Positions 34,532-43,619 of a DNA stretch of 64,000 nucleotides are shown here, in pieces. The notes under the pieces are model-generated. The model was not told the DNA's origin and did not search any database. It was given only the letters and a program-made list of their open reading frames with translations. This DNA comes from Clostridium sp. chh4-2 (lineage in GTDB: Bacteria > Bacillota > Clostridia > Lachnospirales > Lachnospiraceae): positions 1-64,000 of the forward strand of contig NZ_PKUU01000019.1 of the NCBI RefSeq assembly GCF_002899675.1. The letters are read 5' to 3'. Position 1 is the first letter of the stretch. Each line of letters starts with the position of its first letter. Position numbers and translations under genes: made by a program.

Positions 34532-35701
34532 GTGAAAGAAAAATTATTTAGTATCGTTGATGAACAGAAAGACAGATTGGTTTCCATGGCGGATACCATA
34601 TTTGACAATCCGGAATACGAAGGCGAAGAGGTAATGGCTGCCGGTTTATTGACCGATTATCTGAAGGAGCAGGGTTTTGCTGTTGAGATGGGAGTCGGCG
34701 GATTTAAAACGGCATTCCGCGCGACTTACAGTCATGGAGAAGGCGGTCCGGTGATCGGTATTCTCTGTGAATACGATGCGCTGAGAGGTTTGGGACACGG
34801 ATGCGGCCATCATATGCAGGGCCCTTCCTGTCTGGGCGCAGCAGTGGCGTTAAAGGATATGGAAACCGACCGTCCATTTCAGCTGATCGTCTATGGCACG
34901 CCGGCAGAAGAGACATTCGGTTCCAAATGCGCGATGATAGAGAACGGCTGTTTCAAAGAACTGGATGTGGCATTCATGATGCATGGCGCTCCAAATACAT
35001 GTACCGATGTGAAATGTCTGGCTCAGAACAGCTTTACGATCACATTTAAGGGCAAAAGAGCTCATGCAGCTTTAGCACCGGAAAAGGGAAGAAGTGCTTT
35101 GGACGCGCTGCTGATCGCATTCCAGGGAATCGAGTTTTTGAGAGAGCATGTGCCGGATGACGTGAGAATGCATTATACCATAGGAGAGCTTCCCGGACCG
35201 GCCAACGTGGTTCCGGCCAAAGCTGTTGGAGAGTTTTCGATCCGTTCCTTCTCCAAAAAGACATTGGAAGAAGTAACCGTCCGTTTCCACGATATCATTA
35301 AGGGAGCCGCTTTAATCGGCGGAGTGGAGTATGATTCAGTGGAAGGCACCACGTTCTTTAACAAGATCCCCGTTCTCCTTTTAAATGACCTGTTGATGGA
35401 AAATGCAAAACTGGCCGGTGCAGTTCAGCTGGCACCGCCAAGAGAAAAAACAGGTTCCACAGATTTTGGAAATGTAATGTACGAAATTCCAGGTTCCTGC
35501 ATCCGCGTGGCTTTTGTCCCGGAAGGAACCGCGTCTCATTCCCAGGAATATGTGGACGCAGGCAAGACGGAAGCTGCTCATAACTGTATCATTCATGGTG
35601 CCAAAGCGATTGCCGGAGCGGCATATGATCTGATTATGACAGACGGACTTATGGATAAAGTAAAAGAAGAATTCGCCGAGAGCAAGAAGAAAAACCAATA
35701 G
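34532..35701 (+). CDS. M20-family amidohydrolase (AbgB/IAA-amino-acid hydrolase-like)
   Basis: A 389-residue metal-dependent amidohydrolase. Metal-binding segments are CEYDALRGLGHGCGHHMQG and AEETFGSK, with the lid domain between (SFTITFKGKRAHAAL). This subgroup includes the p-aminobenzoyl-glutamate hydrolase subunits and N-acyl amino acid hydrolases. It starts with GTG at 34532 behind GAAGGGAG. Coupled to the carrier upstream, it probably splits an imported amide. Palindromic element C follows about 10 bp after its TAG stop. Confidence 0.9.
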   Translation: MKEKLFSIVDEQKDRLVSMADTIFDNPEYEGEEVMAAGLLTDYLKEQGFAVEMGVGGFKTAFRATYSHGEGGPVIGILCEYDALRGLGHGCGHHMQGPSCLGAAVALKDMETDRPFQLIVYGTPAEETFGSKCAMIENGCFKELDVAFMMHGAPNTCTDVKCLAQNSFTITFKGKRAHAALAPEKGRSALDALLIAFQGIEFLREHVPDDVRMHYTIGELPGPANVVPAKAVGEFSIRSFSKKTLEEVTVRFHDIIKGAALIGGVEYDSVEGTTFFNKIPVLLLNDLLMENAKLAGAVQLAPPREKTGSTDFGNVMYEIPGSCIRVAFVPEGTASHSQEYVDAGKTEAAHNCIIHGAKAIAGAAYDLIMTDGLMDKVKEEFAESKKKNQ

Positions 35702-35739
35702 GATGTATTGTTATTTAACGGGGAGGACGAAAGGGGTAC

Positions 35740-36090
35740 GCCCGGAATCGGGAGGCGGAGCCGGGAGACGAAGGTCGGAGGGGCCATCCGGGCCGGGGAA
35801 GGAAGATGCAGCCAGATCGGATTCGGGATTCGCCCCTAAGAACAACTAAGGCCCGTAAGGACAGAACAAGGCAGGCCGGCGCCATTCGCAGTTAACTCTT
35901 TATGACTTCGCTGCTCAAGGGCGCCTTAGAAACTGACACGGAAATCAGTTTCTACCTGCCTCGTTCTGCCCTTACGGGCCTAAGATGTTCTAAAGGGGTT
36001 CCATACGATCCGATCTGTCTGCATCTTACTTCCCCGGCCCGGACGGCCCCTCCGACCTTCGTCTCCCGGCTCCGCCTCCCGATTCCGGGC
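35740..36090. repeat. 351-nt cloverleaf unit C-L with about 83-bp arms
   Basis: Left arm 35740-35822 pairs with right arm 36008-36090 with only three mismatches. The internal loop (GATTCGGGATTCGCCCC against GTATGGAACCCC) and two head hairpins (GGCGCC-bounded and ACTGA/TCAGT) follow the same plan as the 293-nt units, but the outer arm sequence is unrelated and longer. Confidence 0.85.
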
Positions 36091-36341
36091 TGGTTTTTGC
36101 TGGCCTGGTTAAAAACAATATTGGTGCGTAGGTGTTTATGTAGCACTACATTTATATAGATCGTGAAGGGATTTTCAGAAATGCCTTCAGGTTTTACTTT
36201 AAACGTCAAGTCATTTCATGAAAAGACCTCACCCTTTACATTAAATCATGAAGGCATTTCTGAAAAAGACTTCACGGTTGATGTAAAAAATTACTTTCCC
36301 ATCCCCAAAATCTTTTTTATCCTCAGCTAGTCAAGCAACAG

Positions 36342-36632
36342 CCGGAAAGAAGGGGGAACCTGGGCGGGCGGCGGAAATAATAAGGAATAGGGGATCGTTT
36401 GCAGACCCTTAGAGGTACTTGGCCGGCAGAAACGGAAAAAGGCAGACAAACACTGAATTCCGAATCAGTAGTTGAGGCGCCCTTGAACGATGAAGTCATC
36501 AGGAGTTCATCGTGAATGGCGCCGCGCTGCCTTTTTCCGTTTCTGCCGGCCTTAGTACCTCTTAGGGTCGAAACTCGAATCCTCTATTCCTTATGATTTC
36601 CGCCGCCCGCCCAGGTTCCCCCTTCTTTCCGG
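36342..36632. repeat. 291-nt cloverleaf unit C-R
   Basis: Arms 36342-36395 and 36579-36632 pair with two mismatches. The head hairpin stem is ACGATGAA/TTCATCGT where other units have CAGTGAA/TTCACTG, a paired change that keeps the stem while the loop GTCATCAGGAG stays the same. Confidence 0.85.
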
Positions 36633-36671
36633 CGTTTCTTAGTCCACTAAATAAAGATTTTCCAATCTTAT

Positions 36672-37352
36672 TTATTTGACCACAAACCGGTATCCGAGGC
36701 CTCTTACAGTCACAATGTAGGCTGGTTTTGCCGGGTTTTCTTCGATCTTATTCCTGACGCGGTTTACATAAACCATAATTGTATTGTCGTCCACCGCAAT
36801 GGTGTCTCCCCACACGTGTTCATAGATCGCCTCTTTTGTAAAAATCTGGTTTGGATTCTGTAAAAACAGAAGGAGCAGGCTGCTTTCCTTGGAAGAGAGA
36901 ACCAGTTCTTCCCCGTTTTTATAAAATCGCATAGTTGAAGTATCATAAGTAAATGGGCCGCAGGTGATCATATTCATCATCTGGCCTTTATCCCGTCTGA
37001 TCAGCGCTTTTACTTTGGCTCCTACAATCAAAGGGCGGAAAGGTTTCGTGATATAGTCGTCAGCGCCCAGAGAAAGACCATATAAAGCATCATAATCCTC
37101 ATCACGTCCGCTGATTATGATCACAGGAGTCTGAATCCCCTGCTTCCGAATGAGCTTGATCACTTCGAATCCTTCCATATCTCCCAGCATGATGTCCATC
37201 AGAATGACATCATAAGAATTGTTCTTCAACAGATCCAGTGCTTCCTGACCGCTGGACGCGCTGGCTGTCTCCAAATCATTGCTTTTCATAACCTTTTCCA
37301 AAAGAGTTCTGATCGCTGAATCATCGTCTACAATTAAAACTTTATCCGCCAT
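36672..37352 (-). CDS. OmpR/PhoB-family response regulator
   Basis: A 226-residue two-component regulator. The receiver (1-120) has the acidic pair DDD near residues 9-11, the phosphoacceptor in VILMDIML and the Lys in ITKPF. A winged-helix Trans_reg_C domain follows (about 130-225; RVRNKIEENPAKPAYIVTVRGLGYRF). It is divergent from the histidine kinase at 37789, its likely partner. A clear promoter lies at 37404-37432. Its 3' end faces element C. Confidence 0.95.
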   Translation of the reverse strand: MADKVLIVDDDSAIRTLLEKVMKSNDLETASASSGQEALDLLKNNSYDVILMDIMLGDMEGFEVIKLIRKQGIQTPVIIISGRDEDYDALYGLSLGADDYITKPFRPLIVGAKVKALIRRDKGQMMNMITCGPFTYDTSTMRFYKNGEELVLSSKESSLLLLFLQNPNQIFTKEAIYEHVWGDTIAVDDNTIMVYVNRVRNKIEENPAKPAYIVTVRGLGYRFVVK

Positions 37353-37403
37353 AATATAATATCCCTTGCATTATATGAATTTCGTTTCTACAATAGTAAT
37401 TAC

Positions 37404-37432
37404 ATTATAATAGTTACTGATAGACAAGTCAA
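37404..37432 (-). promoter_or_regulatory. Promoter of the response regulator
   Basis: On the minus strand TTGACT (37427-37432) and TATAAT (37404-37409) are 17 nt apart, near consensus. Confidence 0.8.
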
Positions 37433-37461
37433 ACAAATAGCCCCTAAATACGAAAATGGAG

Positions 37462-37728
37462 GTAACAGTTCATCCTTCCCATACCTGCACCGGGTCCGGC
37501 CGTTTCCATAGCCGTTCCTATTCCGGTTTCGGGCATAAGCGATTCTAAATGTGCAGGATTTTTCTAAAAACCAAGAAAAATGTCCAAACTCGCTCCGCTC
37601 AAACAGATGGACATTTCCCTTGAACGAAAAATTCTGCGCATTAAGAATCGCTAATACCCTGCAAAGTCATAGGAACGGCTATGGAAACGGCCGGACCCGG
37701 TGCAGGTATGGGAAGGATGAACTGTTAC
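37462..37728. repeat. 267-bp palindromic element with perfect 59-bp arms
   Basis: Arms 37462-37520 and 37670-37728 are exact reverse complements over 59 bp. Inside are a second imperfect stem (AGCGATTCT..AGAATCGCT) and a third small one (AAATGTCCA/TGGACATTT). It lies between the divergent regulator and kinase genes and has no similarity to the cloverleaf family. No ORF is supported. It could be a MITE-like or REP-like repeat; with no transposase to relate it to, the family is unknown. Confidence 0.85.
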
Positions 37729-37788
37729 AAACAGAGGTATCCGCAAAATGACAAAATGCTACAAATGCAGGAACGGGCAAGGTGATAT

Positions 37789-40026
37789 ATGAAAATAGAA
37801 AAAATCAAAACAGAAAAGAACAAAATAGAAAAGAAAGAGATAAAAAAGAAAGTATCCATAATGGCAAAGAAAAAAGCCGTATGGGCGATCGTTTTGCTCT
37901 GGATATTGATGAATGCCGGTTTGGTTGTGATTGGAATCAGCATTTGGGATGATTATAAGATGACTGTAATCAACCAGCAGAAGAATCAGATGCTGCTGAC
38001 CTCCGAATCAGTTGCCAAAACCATGGAAATCTCATTGGAGAGAAATGCCGCCGATCTGAACCAGCTCTGCATGGTGGCGGAAGAAACTTCCAAACACCCG
38101 GAGATGAAGCATTTTAAAGATCAAATGTTCCAAAAATATATTGATGAGCAGGAAAACTTTGTGACAGGCATCATAGTCAGCAAAAAAGACGGGACAGTGA
38201 CCAGAAATACCCTTGGGATTGAGATTGAAAAGAAGTTTGCCATAACAGATATGGGAAATGGAATCCAGATGACCCAGTGCAGGGGAAATGACGGCAATAT
38301 CTATTTCCTGTTGGGAAAGGAGCTGGAATCCGGAGACAGAATCAGCCAGGTTATCGACGCTGACCGTTATTTTAATACCTTGATTTCCGATATTAAGCTG
38401 GGAACCAATGGATATATTATGGTTAAAAATTCGGCCGGAATCATTTTGATGCATCCGGTGCCGGAGCAGAGGGGAATAGATGCTGTCGGGGACAGAAAGG
38501 CCATGTACAATGTTCAGGACTTAAAAAGCCTGGAACATATGCTTCAAAATCAGTATCAGGGAAAAAGCGGGGTTTCCGAGTACATATCCTATTGGTGGGC
38601 TGACAGCAGTCTGCCGAGGGTTAAGAAAATTTCCGCGTATACACCGGCGATGATCGGCAGTGATTTCCTGATTATCAGCGCAGTTATGGACTACAATGAC
38701 ATCTATGTGCCGATCGCAAACGGATATATCAGGATCATCGCACTGCTCCTCGTGATGTTCCTGGCCATTTTGGCGGCGGCGGGGTATTTTGTAAGGCTGC
38801 TGTTTCAGCGTCAGAAGGATTCGGAAGAGATCGCATATCTGAAAGAATTAAATGGAATTCTGGAAGAAACCCAGCGAAGCGAGGAAATCATCGCCCACCA
38901 GCAGAGACTGCAGATTATGGGCACCATGACCGGGGGAATTGCGCATGAATTTAACAACCTTTTGACCCCGATTATGGGGTATGCGGATCTGATGATGGCC
39001 GAGCTGCCGGAAGATTCGGAGTATTTTGAGGATGTGGCGGAGATTTATGATGCGGCTGTCAAGGCCAAAGAGATTATCCGGCAGATTTCTTCCCTGAGCC
39101 GCAAGAACATGGAAACGGCCTATAAAGCCATTTCCGTGAAACAGATGATGAAACGGGCTCTTAAAATGGTTCATTCCGTCTGTCCGTCCAATGTAAGCCT
39201 GCTGGATGAGACAAAATTCGATACCGAGTGGATTTTAGGCAATGAAACCCAGATGAATCAGGTTATTTTAAATATCTGCGTAAATGCGATTCATGCTATC
39301 GGCCATGAAGACGGGCAGATTACTGTGAGCGGGGAAAAAGTGCCGAGAGAAGACCTGCTGAATCTGCCCTTGGGCAGCACGGTTTCCGATATGTGGAAAT
39401 ATTTTGTTCAGATTGATTTTAAAGACACGGGATGCGGAATGAATCAGGATGTACTGGAACAGATCTTTGACCCATTTTTTACCACGAAGAAAAATGGTAA
39501 GGGCACGGGCCTTGGTTTGTCTTTAGTGGAGCAGATTATCCATTCCCATAAAGGCTACATCTATGCGGAAAGCGAGCAGGGAAAGGGAAGCATTTTCCAC
39601 ATATTCCTTCCGGTTAATGAAAATGCCCTCAGTGAGACGGAACAGGAGATTCCATCGGTTCAGGGACGGAAAAAGATTCTGATTGTGGACGACAATGCCA
39701 AAGTGCTGAAGCTTCTGGAAAAGAACTTTAAGAAGATCAATCTTTCCATGACCGGAGCGGTAAACAGCCGGGAAGCATTGGAAGCTTTGGAAACGGAATA
39801 TTACGATGTGATGGCCATAGATGATTATCTGGCAGATACCAGCGCCATCGATTTCTGCATGTCCGTCCGCATGAAATATCCTCATATGATAAAGCTGGTG
39901 ATGACTGATAAGATCAGAAAAGAGATTTTAGAGGCAAAACAGAAAGGAATTATAGAAGCTTACGTTGAAAAGCCGGTGTCTGTTGCTTCTATATTAGAGG
40001 TGCTCAGAAACCTTAACGTATTTTAA
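37789..40026 (+). CDS. Cache-domain hybrid sensor histidine kinase
   Basis: A 745-residue membrane kinase. A Lys-rich N-terminus leads to membrane helix 1 (about 32-54), an extracellular double-Cache-like sensor (about 60-310), membrane helix 2 (about 316-342), then HisKA (GGIAHEFNNLL with the phospho-His), HATPase (NICVNAIHAIG, DTGCGM, GTGLGLSLVEQI) and a C-terminal receiver (ILIVDDNAKVLKLL, AIDDYL, VEKPV). Start ATG 37789 has AAGGTG upstream; an alternative ATG at 37861 lacks a good site. Cache domains commonly bind small acids or amino acids. With the divergent regulator and the CitMHS gene 97 bp downstream, carboxylate sensing is a reasonable guess. Confidence 0.92.
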   Translation: MKIEKIKTEKNKIEKKEIKKKVSIMAKKKAVWAIVLLWILMNAGLVVIGISIWDDYKMTVINQQKNQMLLTSESVAKTMEISLERNAADLNQLCMVAEETSKHPEMKHFKDQMFQKYIDEQENFVTGIIVSKKDGTVTRNTLGIEIEKKFAITDMGNGIQMTQCRGNDGNIYFLLGKELESGDRISQVIDADRYFNTLISDIKLGTNGYIMVKNSAGIILMHPVPEQRGIDAVGDRKAMYNVQDLKSLEHMLQNQYQGKSGVSEYISYWWADSSLPRVKKISAYTPAMIGSDFLIISAVMDYNDIYVPIANGYIRIIALLLVMFLAILAAAGYFVRLLFQRQKDSEEIAYLKELNGILEETQRSEEIIAHQQRLQIMGTMTGGIAHEFNNLLTPIMGYADLMMAELPEDSEYFEDVAEIYDAAVKAKEIIRQISSLSRKNMETAYKAISVKQMMKRALKMVHSVCPSNVSLLDETKFDTEWILGNETQMNQVILNICVNAIHAIGHEDGQITVSGEKVPREDLLNLPLGSTVSDMWKYFVQIDFKDTGCGMNQDVLEQIFDPFFTTKKNGKGTGLGLSLVEQIIHSHKGYIYAESEQGKGSIFHIFLPVNENALSETEQEIPSVQGRKKILIVDDNAKVLKLLEKNFKKINLSMTGAVNSREALEALETEYYDVMAIDDYLADTSAIDFCMSVRMKYPHMIKLVMTDKIRKEILEAKQKGIIEAYVEKPVSVASILEVLRNLNVF

Positions 40027-40123
40027 GGCTAACGTTAATAAATATTAAGATGGTAAAAGTGCTGTTTTAAGGTTCCCTTGTTATACTTCATTTAAGAAAA
40101 TAACAAAGGGGAGAGAACAAGAA

Positions 40124-41461
40124 ATGAATGAAACAATGCTTGCACTTTTAGGGTTTGCAACAATTATTATGATCATCGTTCTGTTACTTAAAAACGTAAC
40201 CGTACCGTCACTGGCATTTATAGGCGTTACAACTGTTACCGGAATTGTATTAATCCTTACAGGAACTTACAGCGTAAAAGAAGTAGGGGACTTCATTGGA
40301 GCTGGTGTTAAGGGCGTACATTCGACCGCGTCTTTATTTATCTTTTCCGTGCTATTCTTCGGAATTATGACCGACGTAGGCATGTTTGACCGTATTATCA
40401 ATGTGCTGATGAAACGGGTAGGACACAATGTAGTCGGCGTTGCAGTTATGACATGTTTAATCGCTATGATCGGACACTTAGACGGCGGCGGAGCTTCCAC
40501 CTTCCTGATTACGATCCCGGCAATGCTTCCTGTTTACAAGAAGTTAAAAATGAGACCGACCACCCTGCTGATGATCTGCGTTACAGCAATGGGCGTTATG
40601 AACCTGCTTCCATGGGGCGGACCTACCATGAGAACCGCATCTGTTCTGGGAATTGAAGCAAATGCTCTTTGGGTATCATTGATCCCAATGCAGATTGTTG
40701 GAATTATTATCTCTTTTGCAACAGCAATCTTCTGGGGTATTGTAGAGAAAAAAGCGGGTGCAGGTTTAAACAGCACACGTGTGGTAGACTATGGTGAAGG
40801 CGATGAAGAAAGCCTGAGTGAAGAGCAGAAAAATGAACTTGCAAGACCGAAATTATTTGCATTCAACGTTATTTTAACATTAGCAATTGTAATTACACTG
40901 ATTTTTGCTCCAATGCCGGCTTATTACATTTTCATGATCGGCTGCGTACTGGCATTGCTTGTTAACTATCCTGGCTCCAAAATGCAGAAAAAGATCATTA
41001 ACTCACATGCGGCTCCGGCCCTTATGATGGCATCCACAATCCTTGCAGCCGGCGTATTCTTAGGAATCCTGGAAGACAGCGGAATTATGGATCAGATGGC
41101 AATCGTGCTGGCATCCTTTATCCCTCACTCACTGGGAAGATTCCTGCCGCTCATCATCGGTGTGCTTTCCGTACCATGTGCGCTTATTTTCAACACAGAC
41201 TCTTACTTCTACGGCCTTCTGCCAATCCTGATCGAAGTAGGCAGCCAGTTTGGAGTTGATCCTCTTCAGACAGGTATCGCAATGGTTGTTTGTAAGAACT
41301 TCGCAACCTTTATCAGCCCGGTTGTACCGGCAACCTTCCTGGGTGTCGGCCTTGCGGGAGTTGAGATCAAAGATCATATTAAGAACTGCTTCTTCTGGAT
41401 TTGGGGAGTTAGTATTATCTGCTTGATCTGCGGAATTTTGTTCGGAATTATTAGTATCTAA
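40124..41461 (+). CDS. CitMHS-family carboxylate:proton symporter
   Basis: A 445-residue transporter with about 11-12 membrane helices. The CitMHS signature regions are visible: FIFSVLFFGIMTDVGMFD, MIGHLDGGGASTFLITIPAMLP and LLPWGGPTMRTASVLG. Characterised members carry metal-citrate complexes with protons. Here it lies near the kinase and, beyond a convergent regulator, near the DUF1537 kinase and PdxA2 genes; close relatives often occur in threonate/erythronate loci, so a four-carbon sugar acid is an alternative substrate. GGGGAGAG precedes ATG 40124. Confidence 0.88.
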   Translation: MNETMLALLGFATIIMIIVLLLKNVTVPSLAFIGVTTVTGIVLILTGTYSVKEVGDFIGAGVKGVHSTASLFIFSVLFFGIMTDVGMFDRIINVLMKRVGHNVVGVAVMTCLIAMIGHLDGGGASTFLITIPAMLPVYKKLKMRPTTLLMICVTAMGVMNLLPWGGPTMRTASVLGIEANALWVSLIPMQIVGIIISFATAIFWGIVEKKAGAGLNSTRVVDYGEGDEESLSEEQKNELARPKLFAFNVILTLAIVITLIFAPMPAYYIFMIGCVLALLVNYPGSKMQKKIINSHAAPALMMASTILAAGVFLGILEDSGIMDQMAIVLASFIPHSLGRFLPLIIGVLSVPCALIFNTDSYFYGLLPILIEVGSQFGVDPLQTGIAMVVCKNFATFISPVVPATFLGVGLAGVEIKDHIKNCFFWIWGVSIICLICGILFGIISI

Positions 41462-41473
41462 TATGTATATTTT

Positions 41474-41634
41474 AGCTAGAAAGAAGGGATCACCCAGGCC
41501 GTAGTGCCTAGGTGGTTCCTTCTTTCTAAGCTGTTGTTTTTTATCAGGTCAGCGAAAACCAGCATGGAATCGGGAGGCGGAGCCGGATTCCCCCTCAGAC
41601 CGTTCTCTTCCGGCTCCGCCTCCCGATTCCGTGC
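41474..41634. repeat. Miniature palindromic element, copy D
   Basis: Two hairpins, 41474-41532 (AGCTAGAAAGAAGG outer arm) and 41562-41634 (perfect 22-bp GGAATCGGGAGGCGGAGCCG-type stem), are joined by CTGTTGTTTTTTATCAGGTCAGCGAAAACCAGC-like linker DNA. They keep only the outer stem ends and linker edges of the full element; the cloverleaf heads and about 200 nt of linker are gone. It lies between two convergent genes and probably serves as their terminator. Confidence 0.82.
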
Positions 41635-41642
41635 GTACCCCC

Positions 41643-43445
41643 CTATTTCTTCAGCAGCCTCCAAAGCGTAGTCCTGCTGATCCCCAGCCGCTTCGCCGCC
41701 GCACTCTGATTCCCCCCGGTCTCCCTGAGCGCAATCTGAATCACATCCTGATTAATCTCATCCAACGTTTTCCCCATATCGATCCCAACGCTGCCTATCT
41801 CAGCCGTACCCTCGCCGGTATCAGCCATTTCCCGCTTTAAAACCTCCTCCACATCAGCCGTCTGTATATAGGGTTTCACCGTAATCACAACCAATTCTCT
41901 TAAAATACGTTCCAACTGCGCATAATTGAAAGGCCAGTGATACGACTTCATCAGCTCCATCGCCCTGTCCTCCAGTCCGATTACCTGCTTTGCCATCTCC
42001 ATATTCAGCGCTCCGAGATAAAGGCTTATCATATCGGGAAGTTCCGGCAGCCGTTTGCGGAGCGGCAAAAGCGTGACGCTTAAACAGGACAATGTTTTAA
42101 TATATTCCATAGCCACAGCCGGAACCTCCCCGCCGGGCCCGCAGATGCAGGTGAGGAACAAACGATTTCTGCGGTATAGAGAAGTGTCCCTGACAGCGGA
42201 TAAAAGCTGCTGTTGTTTGGATTCCTGAAGTACCTGGATATTTTTCAGGACGATGGTATTGTTGTTGTCGGTAAATGGCGAATTATAGCGGTGCATCAGG
42301 AAATCCCAGCCCTTATCATCGCAGAGGGCAAAGTCGATGGAGATGATCGGATTATTGCTCAGCGGACTTTGACAGTACAGGCTGCGGATTACATAGGAAT
42401 GCTCCGTCCCTTCTTCCCCGATTACCACAACAGGCTGGCTGCTCAGGCTCATCTGCTGAATCCTGGACGCCAGTTCGCCGCCGATCCCTGTGATGCCGCA
42501 GAAGCTGCCGGCCAGCTTTTCTTCCTCCTCTATTTTGCCGGAAATCGTGATGCCGCGCCGTTTAGAGGCCGGAGAAACGGTGCTTTCACGGACATAAAAA
42601 GCGGTGTATTCAGCGGACATGGTATGGATATTCCGGCTGACTATCGAATAGGAGATTCCATTTATTGTTTTGACAATTTTCCGTTCATCCACAGTTTTAG
42701 ACAGGGATAATTCCTTTTTCAGAAAACGAAGTAGTTTTCCGCTGTCCGCCATATTCAGGCCGCTTTTTTCAAATGTAGAGAAACGAAGCGCATCAGTGGA
42801 ATCGAAAACGGCAGTAACCGTATCGTTGCCTTGTATAACTGCATTGAGGAAAATATTTTCTTCCCGCATGCCCGCATAACTTTGACTCAATTTCACCGCC
42901 ATATCAAAAGAAGCTTGTATGCTTTCCTCCCCGGATGTGATCAGGATTGCGTTGAGTCCCAGCTTCTTGGCTGTAGTATTGGTAATCATATCGCAGACAA
43001 CCATACGGCATCCTTTTTTCTTCAATGATTTCAGTACGGCTTGTACATCATCGCCGCTGTGAAGCGTGATGATATCCATATCATACTGCAGAAGGTCACA
43101 GAGCAGATGGGCGCTGTCGGTGATAGAAGAAAATCCAACAATGGCATACTGGTCGGAATAATTTTCCGCCAATTTCAGCGCCCTTAACATGTCGTAAACG
43201 GAAAGGGAGATTTCCACAACCGGTATGGAGGTGGTGGTTTCGATCAGTTCCGCGGTTCCTCCCCTGGATATGATCACATCATAATTGGTGTTAAAATACT
43301 GCTTTGCAATTTCAACCCCTTCATTCAGGTTTCCTGTATAGACATCCAGTTCCAGATCCTCACGTCCGGCCGCCAGTTTCTGCATGGTGGTTTTCATTCC
43401 CTCATAAGGAGCAATTCCTAAGATCCTGATTTTTCTATTGTTCAT
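41643..43445 (-). CDS. PrpR_N-domain regulator with degenerate AAA+ centre and Fis-type HTH
   Basis: A 600-residue regulator. The N-terminus (1-180) matches the PrpR_N sensor (IRILGIAPYEGM, DVIISRGGTAELI, VVEISLSVYDMLRALKLA). A PAS-like middle follows (about 200-300). The region at 325-530 resembles a sigma-54 AAA+ domain but the Walker A is changed to GEEGTEHSY and I see no GAFTGA loop, so it should not drive sigma-54 open-complex formation. The C-terminus is a Fis-type helix-turn-helix (GGNQSAAAKRLGISRTTLWRLL). It is divergent from the sugar-acid kinase operon, its likely target. Confidence 0.88.
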   Translation of the reverse strand: MNNRKIRILGIAPYEGMKTTMQKLAAGREDLELDVYTGNLNEGVEIAKQYFNTNYDVIISRGGTAELIETTTSIPVVEISLSVYDMLRALKLAENYSDQYAIVGFSSITDSAHLLCDLLQYDMDIITLHSGDDVQAVLKSLKKKGCRMVVCDMITNTTAKKLGLNAILITSGEESIQASFDMAVKLSQSYAGMREENIFLNAVIQGNDTVTAVFDSTDALRFSTFEKSGLNMADSGKLLRFLKKELSLSKTVDERKIVKTINGISYSIVSRNIHTMSAEYTAFYVRESTVSPASKRRGITISGKIEEEEKLAGSFCGITGIGGELASRIQQMSLSSQPVVVIGEEGTEHSYVIRSLYCQSPLSNNPIISIDFALCDDKGWDFLMHRYNSPFTDNNNTIVLKNIQVLQESKQQQLLSAVRDTSLYRRNRLFLTCICGPGGEVPAVAMEYIKTLSCLSVTLLPLRKRLPELPDMISLYLGALNMEMAKQVIGLEDRAMELMKSYHWPFNYAQLERILRELVVITVKPYIQTADVEEVLKREMADTGEGTAEIGSVGIDMGKTLDEINQDVIQIALRETGGNQSAAAKRLGISRTTLWRLLKK

Positions 43446-43468
43446 AGCTGATCCCCTTTTTTAAACGA

Positions 43469-43546
43469 ATGTTTCAATATAAAACTATTTTACTATACCG
43501 AATATAAAAAATAAAGTTTAATAAAAAATATGTTGCAAAATAAAAC
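43469..43546. promoter_or_regulatory. Direct repeats in the PrpR-like / kinase divergent region
   Basis: ATGTTTCAATATAAAAC (43469-43485) and ATGTTGCAAAATAAAAC (43530-43546) match at 15 of 17 positions, 61 bp apart (about six helical turns). Candidate binding sites for the PrpR-like regulator; not proven. Confidence 0.5.
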
Positions 43547-43619
43547 GAATATGCGTGTTTGGTTTATTGAGGAAAACACGGCAATTTAGTAAAATGAGAT
43601 CATATAAAGGGGGTACTAT

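Larger units (their letters stand above)
35702..36660. repeat. Composite palindromic element, copy C (complete)
   Basis: The only full uninterrupted copy. Order: tail TTGTTATTTAACGGGG (35707-35722), long-armed unit 35740-36090, linker 36091-36341 with nested hairpins (TTTACAT..ATGTAAA at its right end), unit 36342-36632, tail CTTAGTCCACTAAATAAAG to about 36656. It fills the gap between the tail-to-tail amidohydrolase and response-regulator genes and has the same orientation as copy A. No other terminator is visible in this gap. Confidence 0.88.

Noticed and set aside
37551-37751. 66-codon ORF across the 267-bp palindrome
   Set aside because: The frame is imposed by the palindrome; no ribosome site and no homology.
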